From an uncultured Oscillospiraceae bacterium (GTDB lineage: Bacteria; Bacillota; Clostridia; Oscillospirales; Oscillospiraceae): a stretch of DNA of 19,366 nt. The stretch is from assembly GCA_934655875.1 (NCBI GenBank), contig CAKUHB010000038.1, positions 1 to 19,366 of the forward strand, given 5' to 3'. Below the pieces are notes generated by a model. It was not told the origin of the DNA and ran no database searches. It saw nothing but the letters and a program-made list of their open reading frames with translations. Shown here in pieces: positions 1 through 6,967 of the stretch. The first letter of the stretch is position 1; every line of letters starts with the position of its first letter. The position numbers and the translations under genes were made by a program.

Positions 1-1272
1 CGCGACAGCAACGGCGTACTGACCGGGCGGCCGGGTACAGTTTACGACGTGAATATAAAGTACACCGCCCCGAATGGGGAAAAGAAAACCTATTCAAAAA
101 AGGGCTTTCCAACAAAAAAGGAAGCGACACAGCATGAAGCAGAGATGAAAGCAAAGCTCCATAATCCGGGACAGATTGCGTCTATCGCTTCACAGCGGAA
201 ACAGACCGTTGCAAGCTATCTGAATGAATGGGTAGAAAGCTATGCAAGAGTGAACTTGCGCCCCTCTACTTACGACGGGTACAAAAAGACGATTGCAAAC
301 TATATCAATCCCTATATCGGCGGCGTTGCCCTTAATCAGCTTACCCCCGCTATGGTAGACAAAATGTTTCAGCAGATTATCGACAAAGGCTTGAAACCGT
401 CCACCGCAGCCGGGGCAAAGCGAGTTTTGAGCGTGGCATTGAGCCATGCCCGGAAATACCGCTATATCGAAACCAACGCGGCAAAGGACACGCTTACGAA
501 GTTTGGAAAGAGCGACAAGACCCCCGACCCTTACACGCCGGAACAGGTAAAAGCCCTTATGCAGCGCGTCGAGGGTACCGTTTGGGAAATGCCCGTTATC
601 TTAGGCGGGCTTTACGGTATGCGCCGTTCTGAAATCCTGGGCTTGCGCTGGCGTAATGTGGATTTGGAAAACAACACCTTTGACGTTTCCGAGCAGCTAC
701 CCTTTAAGGTGCCGCCGAAAACAAAAGTCATTGAGGAAATGGCACCGCCGAAATCCAACGGGCGAAAGCTGCCTATCACAGAGCTTGCCCGCCCGTTCTT
801 CCTCAAACAGTTTGCTATGCAGGAAGCGCAGCGCGAACAGGCAGAAAAAGACGGAAAGCCATACTATGACAATGACCTTGTTGTAGCGAAGCCGGACGGT
901 TCCCCTATCTCCGCGTCGTGGGTATCTTCCCAGTTTGGAAAACTGCTTGAAGATTTGGATATGCCGCATATCCGCTTTCACGATTTACGCCATACGGCGG
1001 CTACGAATATGCACCAACTGACAGGCGACTTCTACACCGTAGGCGAAGTGTTAGGACATACGCTTGCGGGTATCGGCGTATCGCTTGGACTGTCTATGAA
1101 CTTTGAAGCTGTTACCGCCCGTTATGTGGACGTGCGGCTTGAACGCAAGAAAGAAGTCTTAGACGCTTATCATGGGGCGGTCAAACAGGCTGACCCGGCA
1201 AAGGCAGAGAAAGCCGAGCCGAAGAAAGCAAAGAGCGCGGCAAAGAAAAAGAGCAGCGATTTAGAGCTTTAA
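1..1272 (+). CDS. Tyrosine recombinase (phage/ICE-type integrase), 5' end outside the window
   Basis: The reading frame is open from base 1, so the gene is cut by the window edge. A GTG at 49 is only an internal possibility: the codons before it (reading ...GRPGTVYDV) look like part of the N-terminal arm-binding domain. Numbering from codon 49, an AP2-like segment (about 1-40) is followed by a core-binding SAM-like domain (about 52-150) and the catalytic domain (160-375). The catalytic residues are visible: R192 in GMRRSEILGLRW, H311 and R314 in FHDLRHT, H337 in LGHT and nucleophile Y359 in TARYVDV. H337 and Y359 are 22 residues apart, longer than in XerD; as far as I recall this is usual for integrases of Clostridia conjugative elements. 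The tail is Lys/Ala-rich. The gene is less GC-rich than the genes that follow. It should catalyse insertion and excision of an element extending leftwards out of the window. Confidence 0.93.
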   Translation, partial: RDSNGVLTGRPGTVYDVNIKYTAPNGEKKTYSKKGFPTKKEATQHEAEMKAKLHNPGQIASIASQRKQTVASYLNEWVESYARVNLRPSTYDGYKKTIANYINPYIGGVALNQLTPAMVDKMFQQIIDKGLKPSTAAGAKRVLSVALSHARKYRYIETNAAKDTLTKFGKSDKTPDPYTPEQVKALMQRVEGTVWEMPVILGGLYGMRRSEILGLRWRNVDLENNTFDVSEQLPFKVPPKTKVIEEMAPPKSNGRKLPITELARPFFLKQFAMQEAQREQAEKDGKPYYDNDLVVAKPDGSPISASWVSSQFGKLLEDLDMPHIRFHDLRHTAATNMHQLTGDFYTVGEVLGHTLAGIGVSLGLSMNFEAVTARYVDVRLERKKEVLDAYHGAVKQADPAKAEKAEPKKAKSAAKKKSSDLEL

Positions 1273-1323
1273 CCGCTGTATCTCTTTACCGCTTCTTATA
1301 TCGTTTTATAGCCCCGCGTGGGA

Positions 1324-1345
1324 TTTGGGCACCATTTGGGCACCA
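1324..1345. repeat. Tandem 11-bp repeat, possible integrase arm-type site
   Basis: Two perfect, directly adjacent copies of TTTGGGCACCA lie 52 bp after the integrase stop codon, followed by a further TTT. Tandem repeats of about one helical turn next to an integrase gene are typical of arm-type sites bound by the integrase N-terminal domain. That role is inferred. The TTTGGG-CA pattern resembles the repeats at both ends of the second element in this window. Confidence 0.5.
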
Positions 1346-1382
1346 TTTACCGAAAAAGCACCACTAATACAGGCGATAAAAG

Positions 1383-1433
1383 AAACGCCGAGAACCCGCA
1401 AAAACATAGAGTTTATGCGGGTTTCCGGCGTTT
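1383..1433. terminator. Bidirectional hairpin terminator
   Basis: The arms AAACGCCG-A-GAACCCGCA and TGCGGGTTT-C-CGGCGTTT form a stem of about 17 bp with one mismatch. T-rich sequence follows on both strands (CTTTTATC on minus, TTTTCTAAT on plus). It lies between the convergent integrase (plus) and DUF3793 gene (minus) and fits termination of both. Confidence 0.75.
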
Positions 1434-1485
1434 TCTAATCCCTCAACCGACCTAAAATCATCTTGCGGCAGAGAGAAAAATTCTA

Positions 1486-1971
1486 CTATTTTTTATATTT
1501 TTCAAACGTCTGTCTGGCCCGCTGCTCGTCGCCGTAGACCTTCCAGACGCCGGCGCATTTGGAATTTGCGGCGTGGTTGTCAATAAAGCCCTTGACGTCC
1601 TCCGGCGGATAGCTGAGAAACAGCCCCACCTCATGCGGAAACTCGCCGCGTGCCCGCATCCGGCGGATGAGCGTCACAACATGCTGCCCGCAGCTGCCGT
1701 CCGGATATCCGGCCTGCGTCAAAAGCGCGGCCGCCCGCGCGTCCAGCAGATCGCGCGCGAGCGCGGACGGCCGGTAGAGGTACAGAAGCGCCTGTCCATC
1801 CGAATACCGCAGCGGCAGCAGGCACAGCCCCTTGGCCGCGAACCGGCGGTTAAAGGCGCGGATCTCATCCAGAAGCCGCTTTTTGCCGGAGCAGGGATAC
1901 GGAAAGAGACTTCCGGTCTTGATGCCGGCCAGCGTCGGCGCGGCCTGGCGGACGACAATTTCCTCCGACAT
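1486..1971 (-). CDS. DUF3793 family protein
   Basis: This 161-aa protein matches the DUF3793 pattern from memory: an N-terminal PTLAGIKTGSLF segment, a central LLYLYRP strand, then FPHEVGLFLSYPPEDVKGFI and a C-terminal KCAGVWKVYGDE. No signal peptide or membrane segment is visible, so it is probably cytosolic. The biochemical role of the family is not established. My recollection is that relatives often lie near flavodoxin or iron-transport genes in Clostridia, but no such gene is in this window. The start ATG has a GGAGG site upstream, inside the end of the DUF2325 gene. The two genes are 4 bp apart and probably translationally coupled. The hairpin at 1383-1433 would end the transcript. Confidence 0.85.
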   Translation of the reverse strand: MSEEIVVRQAAPTLAGIKTGSLFPYPCSGKKRLLDEIRAFNRRFAAKGLCLLPLRYSDGQALLYLYRPSALARDLLDARAAALLTQAGYPDGSCGQHVVTLIRRMRARGEFPHEVGLFLSYPPEDVKGFIDNHAANSKCAGVWKVYGDEQRARQTFEKYKK

Positions 1972-1975
1972 GTCT

Positions 1976-2266
1976 TCAGCCCTCCGCGGCGGCGTACTTG
2001 TCCAGAATGCCCCGCAGCGCGGACAGGGAGCTTGTGTGACATCGTTCGATGATGGTCGGTCTCCCCTTCAATTCGCTCATGGCGCCCTGCACCATCTTGT
2101 GTGACATCGTATTGGTAAAGAAGATCATCAGATCGGGGCTGCCCAGCTTGTTGCGCAGGCCGCCGGCCGGCTTTGTGAAGATCTTCGATTCGCAGCGATA
2201 GCTGCTGCACAGCTCTTTATACCGGTGCTCCATGCACTCGTTGCCGCCAAGGATCACAATACTCAC
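1976..2266 (-). CDS. DUF2325 domain protein
   Basis: A small protein of about 96 aa that begins VSIVILGGNECMEHRYKEL and continues with LGSPDLMIFFTNTMSHKM and a C-terminal RCHTSSLSALRGIL, the pattern of DUF2325. The family is thought to adopt a small Rossmann-like fold; its function is unknown. I chose the GTG start at 2266 because AGGA lies 7 nt upstream (in GTGAGGACGATCCT) and because the family normally begins MSIVIIGG. An in-frame ATG at 2287 would add seven residues but has no good ribosome binding site. It is the first gene of a two-gene operon with DUF3793, behind the structured leader at 2298-2429. Confidence 0.85.
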   Translation of the reverse strand: MSIVILGGNECMEHRYKELCSSYRCESKIFTKPAGGLRNKLGSPDLMIFFTNTMSHKMVQGAMSELKGRPTIIERCHTSSLSALRGILDKYAAAEG

Positions 2267-2297
2267 AGGATCGTCCTCACTTTTCATTGGATTGACC

Positions 2298-2429
2298 GTT
2301 AAATAGAAGTTAAGGCTCTCTAACTTAAGGGTATACGTATCCCTTGCGATCCACCTCAACTGTGCAGGCAGCTTCCTGCACCTGACCCCCGCTCCGCAGC
2401 CTGTCCGCTTTCGGTTAGAGGTATTTAAC
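2298..2429 (-). promoter_or_regulatory. Candidate structured 5' leader RNA (possible riboswitch or attenuator)
   Basis: Read on the minus strand, the leader is closed by a perfect 8-bp helix, GUUAAAUA (2429-2422) with UAUUUAAC (2305-2298). Inside are hairpins GUGCAGG/CCUGCAC (2362-2381, 6-nt loop), AAGGG/CCCUU (2327-2345) and AAGUUA/UAACUU (2307-2326). The segment CCUCUAAC (2421-2414) has two competing partners: GUUGAGG at 2360-2354 (one bulge) and, through CUCUAAC, GUUAGAG at 2324-2318. The second pairing destroys the AAGUUA hairpin. A good promoter ends about 12 nt before the closing helix. I could not match the sequence to a riboswitch class I know. The pairings are seen; regulation is inferred. 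Confidence 0.5.
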
Positions 2430-2440
2430 TGTCTATAGGG

Positions 2441-2469
2441 ATTATAGCATAGCTTTCCCGCAGACGCAA
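2441..2469 (-). promoter_or_regulatory. Sigma-A-type promoter of the DUF2325-DUF3793 operon
   Basis: On the minus strand TTGCGT (2469-2464), a 17-nt spacer and TATAAT (2446-2441), with a TGC extended -10. The expected start near 2434 puts the leader's closing helix almost at the 5' end of the RNA. Confidence 0.7.
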
Positions 2470-2522
2470 GAAAAAATTTCGCGGAAACAAAAGTTTTTTG
2501 CACGCGCTTCTCATCAGGCAGA

Positions 2523-2559
2523 TCTGCCCGGCAGCAAAACGTTTCCACTGCCGGGCAGA
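2523..2559 (-). terminator. Hairpin downstream of spo0A
   Basis: A perfect 12-bp inverted repeat (TCTGCCCGGCAG / CTGCCGGGCAGA) with a 13-nt loop lies 16 bp after the spo0A stop. No T-run follows immediately, so it may act as an imperfect terminator or a 3'-end stabiliser. Confidence 0.55.
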
Positions 2560-2575
2560 GCAAATACGGCCTGCG

Positions 2576-3349
2576 TCAGATGGCCTGTCCGTTTTTCAGC
2601 TGCAATTGCAGCTTGTCCGCGATGAGGGCGATAAACTCGGAATTGGTGGGCTTGCCCTTGGTGTTGGAGACGGTATAGCCGAAGAATCTTTGCAGCGTTT
2701 CCAGATCGCCGCGATCCCACGCCACCTCGATGGCGTGACGGATGGCCCGCTCGACGCGGGACGGCGTCGTCGCGAACGTCTTGGCGACCTGCGGATACAA
2801 CACCTTTGTAATGGCGTTGATCACATCCATGTCCTGCACGGCGATCATGATTGCTTCGCGCAGGTACTGGTAGCCCTTGATATGGGCGGGCACGCCGATC
2901 TCGTGGATGATGGAGGTCACCATCGCTTCGATATTGACCTCCTGCCGGCGCTGCGCGGACTGACGCAGCTGATTGTCGATGGCTGTCATCTCGTGAATGC
3001 GCTCCGCTACGGCGTCAAGCTCGCACGGCTTCGACATGAAATACTGCACGCCGAGCGAGACCGCCATATTGGCGACGTATTCTGTCATAAACCCGGTCAG
3101 GACCAGCGCCGCAGGCGGCTTCTCCATCTCTCTGGCGCGCTTCAGGACCGTGATGCCGTCCAGCTTTGCCAGCATCAGATCCAGCACCAGCACGTCCGGC
3201 CTTGCCGCGCGCATCAGCTCGACCGCGCGCTGACCGTCGGGTGCGACCCCAACGATCTCATAGCCGGAGACCTGCTCCAGCCTTCGTTTGAGTTGACCGC
3301 AGAAATCCTCATTCCCGTCTGCGATCAGAATTTTGACACGGTTTTCCAT
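2576..3349 (-). CDS. spo0A: Sporulation master regulator Spo0A
   Basis: A 257-aa response regulator of normal Spo0A length. The receiver domain (about 4-120) has acidic residues at D11, phospho-acceptor D57 (VLVLDLM), T85 and K107 (SKPCE). The C-terminal Spo0A effector domain (about 140-257) carries the hallmark segment VLYPQVAKTFATTPSRVERA and GKPTNSEFIALIADKL, the helix-turn-helix that binds 0A boxes. Phosphorylated Spo0A activates entry into sporulation, so this is direct evidence for a spore-forming Firmicute. ATG 3349 is preceded by GAGGAGAGG at proper spacing. The gene is monocistronic: promoters at 3415-3443 and 3552-3580, hairpin at 2523-2559. Confidence 0.97.
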   Translation of the reverse strand: MENRVKILIADGNEDFCGQLKRRLEQVSGYEIVGVAPDGQRAVELMRAARPDVLVLDLMLAKLDGITVLKRAREMEKPPAALVLTGFMTEYVANMAVSLGVQYFMSKPCELDAVAERIHEMTAIDNQLRQSAQRRQEVNIEAMVTSIIHEIGVPAHIKGYQYLREAIMIAVQDMDVINAITKVLYPQVAKTFATTPSRVERAIRHAIEVAWDRGDLETLQRFFGYTVSNTKGKPTNSEFIALIADKLQLQLKNGQAI

Positions 3350-3414
3350 CTTTGACCTCTCCTCATGATATGGTGTGTGTCAGGCACTGACTTTTTTATC
3401 GCTGCGACAACAAT

Positions 3415-3443
3415 AATATAACACGAAATGGTAAATTTTTCAA
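3415..3443 (-). promoter_or_regulatory. Proximal spo0A promoter
   Basis: On the minus strand TTGAAA (3443-3438), a 17-nt spacer, TATATT (3420-3415), sigma-A-like, about 65 bp before the spo0A ATG. It overlaps the inverted repeat 3428-3458. Confidence 0.55.
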
Positions 3444-3458
3444 TTTAAATTTTACCAT
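3428..3458. promoter_or_regulatory. Inverted repeat overlapping the proximal spo0A promoter
   Basis: ATGGTAAA (3428-3435) and TTTACCAT (3451-3458) are perfect 8-bp arms. The repeat covers the -35 element and spacer of the proximal promoter, where a bound protein could block initiation. The regulator is unknown. Confidence 0.45.
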
Positions 3459-3470
3459 AAACTGTCAGAA

Positions 3471-3490
3471 TTTATCGACACGCTTCGATA
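3471..3490. promoter_or_regulatory. 0A-box-like site within a TATCGA/TCGATA inverted repeat
   Basis: The minus strand reads TGTCGATAAA (3480-3471), one change from the Spo0A box core TGTCGAAAA. TATCGA (3473-3478) and TCGATA (3485-3490) form an inverted repeat. Its place about 28 bp upstream of the proximal -35 suits autoregulation by Spo0A, as known in Bacillus. This is a motif match only. Confidence 0.4.
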
Positions 3491-3551
3491 CTTTCATCCA
3501 TCCCGGTGATCGCGGGATCTTATCATTTTTGAGGAATATTTCCAGTTCTGT

Positions 3552-3580
3552 ATTATACGGTCATATGTTCGGCTCGTCAA
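3552..3580 (-). promoter_or_regulatory. Distal spo0A promoter
   Basis: On the minus strand TTGACG (3580-3575), a 17-nt spacer, TATAAT (3557-3552), close to the sigma-A consensus and about 200 bp before the spo0A start. Its leader would contain a small ATCCCG/CGGGAT hairpin (3500-3518) and the 0A-like site. The rest of the 362-bp gap 3350-3711 is AT-rich and holds no gene. Confidence 0.65.
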
Positions 3581-3651
3581 GATGGTATCCTAATTTTTGG
3601 TGTTTTCTATTATTTTTTGGATAATTCTTTATGCTATCTTTACAAATAGGC

Positions 3652-3697
3652 GCGGCCCATATCCGTCAAAACCGGCCTTTTGACGGATATGGGCCGC
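3652..3697. terminator. 20-bp-stem hairpin ending the dCMP deaminase-to-CFI operon
   Basis: The arms at 3652-3671 and 3678-3697 are perfectly complementary over 20 bp (from GCGGCCCATATC inwards to CAAAA), with the 6-nt loop CCGGCC. It starts 14 bp after the stop codon of the last operon gene. The AAAA/TTTT ends flank the loop, and no clear U-run follows. Terminator is the simplest reading. Confidence 0.7.
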
Positions 3698-3711
3698 ACA
3701 TTTCTCTTTGC

Positions 3712-4635
3712 TCAGCTGAGGTACTCCCGCTCCAGCTCACGCACCATCTGTACATAGCGCGTCTTGCACTGCTCCTCGCGCCCGGCCAGCAGATCCTCGT
3801 AGCACGGGGCCAGATACTGCTCTCGGATGCGCGCGTAGCTGGCATGCCGATCGGAGCAGGTGTTGATGCACGTCACGATGCCTGGGGCGATATTATAGTA
3901 TTCCCGGATCAGCGCTTCGCCGTCCGGCTGCCGCCGCAGATATCCGTCACGGAACGCACGGAAGGCCGTCAGCTCCTCGCAGTCGTCCGGCTTGCCGAGC
4001 TCCTGGCAGACGGCGGTCGTAATAAAGCACAGGCCAAGGAACTTCTTGCGGAAGCCAGAGGAAATGGAGTCATAATCGCCCAGATAGAACGGCGATTTCG
4101 GATGCCGCTCCATCCAGAGCTTCTGCACGATCGTAACAAATTCCTCGCTCACCGGCAGCTTCTGCTTGCGCACCATCGGGATAAAGAAGATGGCAAGGAT
4201 GATCTTCTCATCCTCCATATCGCTCTTTCCCTTCCAGCCGTGCTCCAGCTCGTCCAGAAACGTCTGCGCCGCCTGCGTCAGAAGCTCCGTCTGCCGATGG
4301 GCCGGGACGCCGCGGGACAGCTCCTGAATGACCGGCGCGCAGCCGGTCTCATACGTCTCGAACGCTTCGAAAAAAGTGTCACGCATAATCTTCTTCTGAT
4401 AACCGTGAAAATTTGTGATGCACCAGCCAAGTCGGGCCGTCGCGTGGGCAAAGCAGGCTTCCTGCTCATCGGCGGAAAGTTCCTGCGCCTGCGGCGGGCA
4501 CAGCTCCGCCTGCGTCAGCCGCGCACCGCAGTACATACAGGAGAAATCCTCCAGCTCTGCCGGGATCTTCAGCTCGTGCTCGCACTTGGGGCACCGGCCG
4601 GTCGTCATCTGTTCCATAGAAGCACCTGCTTTCAT
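3712..4635 (-). CDS. Zinc-ribbon protein with C-terminal CFI-box domain
   Basis: A 307-aa protein with two recognisable ends. Near the N-terminus two CxxC knuckles (C15/C18 and C33/C36) form a zinc ribbon. In the last third, CFITTAVCQELGKPDDC (about 203-219) and the following FRAFRDGYLRR...YYNIAP match what I know as the CFI-box C-terminal domain, of unknown function. The helical middle (about 45-200) is not recognised. No signal peptide or membrane segment is visible. It is the last gene of the minus-strand operon, 36 bp after the M23 gene. In-frame ATGs exist at 4635 and 4617. The second has AGGTG at good spacing, the first AGGGG, so the start is open by six codons. Confidence 0.8.
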   Translation of the reverse strand: MKAGASMEQMTTGRCPKCEHELKIPAELEDFSCMYCGARLTQAELCPPQAQELSADEQEACFAHATARLGWCITNFHGYQKKIMRDTFFEAFETYETGCAPVIQELSRGVPAHRQTELLTQAAQTFLDELEHGWKGKSDMEDEKIILAIFFIPMVRKQKLPVSEEFVTIVQKLWMERHPKSPFYLGDYDSISSGFRKKFLGLCFITTAVCQELGKPDDCEELTAFRAFRDGYLRRQPDGEALIREYYNIAPGIVTCINTCSDRHASYARIREQYLAPCYEDLLAGREEQCKTRYVQMVRELEREYLS

Positions 4636-4671
4636 GATTTTCCCCTATTTTTTCATACTTTCGCGCCGCTG

Positions 4672-5625
4672 TCAAGTGTCGAGGTCGCGATAAGGGTATA
4701 ACCGCTTCCATTCTCCCGTCTGCGTGTCCTGCACGAGCGAGCTTCGGTGATGACTGAGAAACCGGACGATCTCGTAGACGTTGATCCAGATCTCCGAATC
4801 GCATTCCTTCTGGCTCTCGTCAAAGATCAGCTGCAAGCCGAAATGCAGGTGGACGGTCTCGATATTGTTGACGTTTTCCCGGTCAGAATAGCCCGTGCGG
4901 CCCATGAAGCCGAGCAGATCTCCGGCCTGCACGGTATCGCCCACCTGAAGACCCGGCGCGAACGGCGCATCCTTGCGCAGGTGGGCATAATAATAGTACC
5001 GCTTCCGGTCGTGCGAGCGGATGCCCACGCGCCAGCCGCCGTAGCGGTTCCAGCCCATTGCTTCCACCGTTCCGCCCTCGACCGCTGTGATCGGCGTGCC
5101 GAGACTGCCGAGCAGGTCGTTGCCCAGATGCCGCCGGGCAAAGCCGAAGCTGCGCCCGGCTCCAAAGTCGTCATAATGACTGTACCAGTATCCGGCGGCG
5201 ATCGGGCTGAACGCCTTCACGCCCTCGCAGGGCTGCCAGTACCGGCTGCCGTCCTCCGCCGTTTTTTCGATCGCATACGTCCCGACCAGCCCGCCGAGCG
5301 CGGCGGTGTACGCTTCAAGATAATACGCATACAGCTTTTCCTGTCCCGGCGCGACCGGCTGCGCCGTCCGGAAGGCTTCTGCCGCGCGCGTGACCTGCGC
5401 GGTGTGCACATGGCCGCCGCCATAGACGCCCGCCAGCGCCAGCAGCTGGAGCCATGTCACCGGCTCGTCGCGCTCCCGCGCCTGCGCGGCCAGCGCCACT
5501 GCCCGCTCCATCGCTTCGCAGCTGACATCAAACTCTACCCAGCGGATGAAGTCGTCCTTCGCCCTCACCGGCCAGACAAGCAGGGACAGAAGCATGCAAA
5601 AAATCAGGAGTCTTCTTTTGAACAA
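4672..5625 (-). CDS. Secreted M23-family metallopeptidase (LytM-like)
   Basis: An exported peptidase of about 317 aa. A basic stretch and hydrophobic core (RRLLIFCMLLSLLVWPVRA) form a signal peptide. Numbered from the alternative GTG at 5634, the C-terminal half is a LytM/M23 domain with zinc ligands H169 and D173 (HLGND), H218 (YYYAHL) and H262/H264 (VHLHFGL), so the active site is complete. M23 enzymes cut peptidoglycan cross-bridges or stem peptides. The helical region 30-150 is not recognised. GTG 5634 has no ribosome binding site at useful distance, whereas TTG 5625 is preceded by GAGGTGAGGG, so I chose TTG. That start lies inside the hairpin 5607-5667. The gene follows the sigma/anti-sigma pair, which suggests a cell-envelope role. 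Confidence 0.88.
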   Translation of the reverse strand: MFKRRLLIFCMLLSLLVWPVRAKDDFIRWVEFDVSCEAMERAVALAAQARERDEPVTWLQLLALAGVYGGGHVHTAQVTRAAEAFRTAQPVAPGQEKLYAYYLEAYTAALGGLVGTYAIEKTAEDGSRYWQPCEGVKAFSPIAAGYWYSHYDDFGAGRSFGFARRHLGNDLLGSLGTPITAVEGGTVEAMGWNRYGGWRVGIRSHDRKRYYYYAHLRKDAPFAPGLQVGDTVQAGDLLGFMGRTGYSDRENVNNIETVHLHFGLQLIFDESQKECDSEIWINVYEIVRFLSHHRSSLVQDTQTGEWKRLYPYRDLDT

Positions 5626-5667
5626 AACCCTCACCTCTTCGGATTAGTTTTGCGAAAAGAAGACTCC
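5607..5667 (-). promoter_or_regulatory. Hairpin enclosing the RBS and start codon of the M23 gene
   Basis: GGAGTCTTCTTTT (5607-5619) and AAAAGAAGACTCC (5655-5667) are perfect 13-bp arms; CAAAAC (5623-5628) and GTTTTG (5647-5652) extend the stem. In the minus-strand RNA the apical loop holds GAAGAGGUGAGG, the likely ribosome binding site, and the UUG start lies in the paired GUUUUG. This could tune translation of the peptidase relative to the anti-sigma gene. Confidence 0.55.
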
Positions 5668-5686
5668 CGCATTCAGGATTTTTCTG

Positions 5687-6349
5687 TCAGCCAAGCAGCA
5701 GGATATATGCCGTCTGCTGCGCGTCAAAGCCGGCTTCGCCGCCGTCCGGCGCGAACGCCTGCACGGAATCCTCGCCCGGCGCATCCAGAAGCGCCCGGCA
5801 CACGTCGCCCGGCACCTCATACAGCCGCGCGCCGCCCTCGAGCGTCTGATACGGCAGCTGCGCAAGCGCCTGCGGCGCTTCGCCCCAGACGAGCAGCACA
5901 TCCGCGCCCGTTTCCGCGGCAAGCTCCGCCGCAGCGGACGCTTCGTCCGACCGGTCGTTGTCCTGCTCCGTCTGCATCCAGATCCGCTGCGCGGCAGCGC
6001 CGACGTCGTTGGACGCCGCTTTGTCCCCGCCGAAGCCCGGCAGCGCGATGAGTCCCGCGCGCCCCGCAAGCAGCACCAGCACGGCAGCCGCGGCGATCGC
6101 GACGGCAGGCAGCCAGGCGGGCCTGCGCTTCTTTTCCCGGCAGATCGTCTGCATCACGCTGTCGTGCAGCGCCGCAGGCGGCTCCAGCTCGCTTTCCTGT
6201 AGGGCCGCGTCCAGCTCGTGCAGCTGTGCATACGTCTCGCGGCAGTCCGGGCAGGCGTCCAGATGGGCCTGCAGCTCCGCCCGCTCCTGCTGCGTCACCG
6301 CTCCGTCCAGCTCCGCGCTGATCAGCTCCAGCGCTCTTTCACAGTTCAT
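5687..6349 (-). CDS. Zinc-finger anti-sigma factor (RsiW-like), membrane anchored
   Basis: A 220-aa protein with an N-terminal anti-sigma zinc finger (C3, then H29-x3-C33-x2-C36 in HLDACPDC), a basic stretch, one transmembrane segment (about 78-103, AVAIAAAAVLVLLAG) and an extracytoplasmic part of about 115 aa with no domain I recognise. This is the layout of ZAS-type anti-sigma factors, which hold an ECF sigma factor at the membrane until a signal triggers proteolysis. The ATG has a strong AGGAGGTG site 8 nt upstream and lies 17 bp after the sigma gene, the expected partner arrangement. The outer domain is rich in Ala and acidic residues and probably senses the signal; which signal is not visible. 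Confidence 0.9.
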   Translation of the reverse strand: MNCERALELISAELDGAVTQQERAELQAHLDACPDCRETYAQLHELDAALQESELEPPAALHDSVMQTICREKKRRPAWLPAVAIAAAAVLVLLAGRAGLIALPGFGGDKAASNDVGAAAQRIWMQTEQDNDRSDEASAAAELAAETGADVLLVWGEAPQALAQLPYQTLEGGARLYEVPGDVCRALLDAPGEDSVQAFAPDGGEAGFDAQQTAYILLLG

Positions 6350-6366
6350 TGCTCGCCCACCTCCTG

Positions 6367-6963
6367 TTATTTCATCCGGTTAGACGCATCCGGCTCGAAA
6401 AAGTTCCCGGCTTCCAGTCTTTTTTTCAGCTGGAGCCGTGCCCGCGCCAGCCGCGACTTGACCGTCCCGACCGGCAGCTCCATGATCTGCGCGATCTGCT
6501 CATACGGAAGATTCCGCACCACGCGCAGCTCCAGAATCTCGCGGAAGTCCGGCGGCAGGGCGTTCATCGCCGTGCGGATGGCTTCCTGCTTTTCATTAAA
6601 AATGACCCGCTCCTCCGGCAGCGGCGCGGGATCCGGGACGGAAAACTCCTTTCCCGCATCCTCCTCATCGTCGCAGACCGTGAGGGAAGTGTGCTGCTGC
6701 CGCTTCTGGCGGCGGAGAAAATCGATGCACGCGTTCTGCGTCATCCGGTACAGCCACGTGGAAAACGCCGCGTCAAACTGATACTGCTCCAGCGTCCGCC
6801 ACAGCTTCAGAAATACCTCCTGTGACAGATCCAGCGCGTCCTCCGCGTTGCCTGCCATCCGGTAACAGATATTATAGACCGCCTTCTGGTGCAGCAGCAT
6901 CAGCTGCTCAAAGGCCCGCTCGTCCCGTTGGGCCGCGCGGCGGATCAGCGCGTCATCCTGCAT
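6367..6963 (-). CDS. ECF-type RNA polymerase sigma factor (SigW-like)
   Basis: A 198-aa sigma-70 family protein. Region 2 (about 15-85) includes LMLLHQKAVYNICYRMAG and the -10-recognition part EVFLKLWRTLEQY...FSTWLYRMTQNACIDFLRR. After an acidic linker, region 4 (about 132-188) has LPPDFREILELRVV and the helix-turn-helix YEQIAQIMELPVGTVKSRLARAR. It should direct RNA polymerase to envelope-stress type promoters under control of the next gene's anti-sigma. Its start is 4 bp after the dusB stop, with GAGGTG inside the end of dusB, so the two are probably coupled. Confidence 0.94.
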   Translation of the reverse strand: MQDDALIRRAAQRDERAFEQLMLLHQKAVYNICYRMAGNAEDALDLSQEVFLKLWRTLEQYQFDAAFSTWLYRMTQNACIDFLRRQKRQQHTSLTVCDDEEDAGKEFSVPDPAPLPEERVIFNEKQEAIRTAMNALPPDFREILELRVVRNLPYEQIAQIMELPVGTVKSRLARARLQLKKRLEAGNFFEPDASNRMK

Positions 6964-6967
6964 CCTC

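Noticed and set aside
2345..2360. T-box-like GGUGG sequence in the leader of the DUF2325 operon
   Set aside because: The context does not match the T-box antiterminator consensus (no ACCGCG after the UGG), and the operon has no amino-acid-related gene.
2498..3355. 285-codon plus-strand open frame
   Set aside because: Exactly antisense to spo0A, which is unambiguous.
4747..6051. 434-codon plus-strand open frame
   Set aside because: Lies opposite the M23 and anti-sigma genes; its C-terminal part is Arg/Pro/Ala low complexity.
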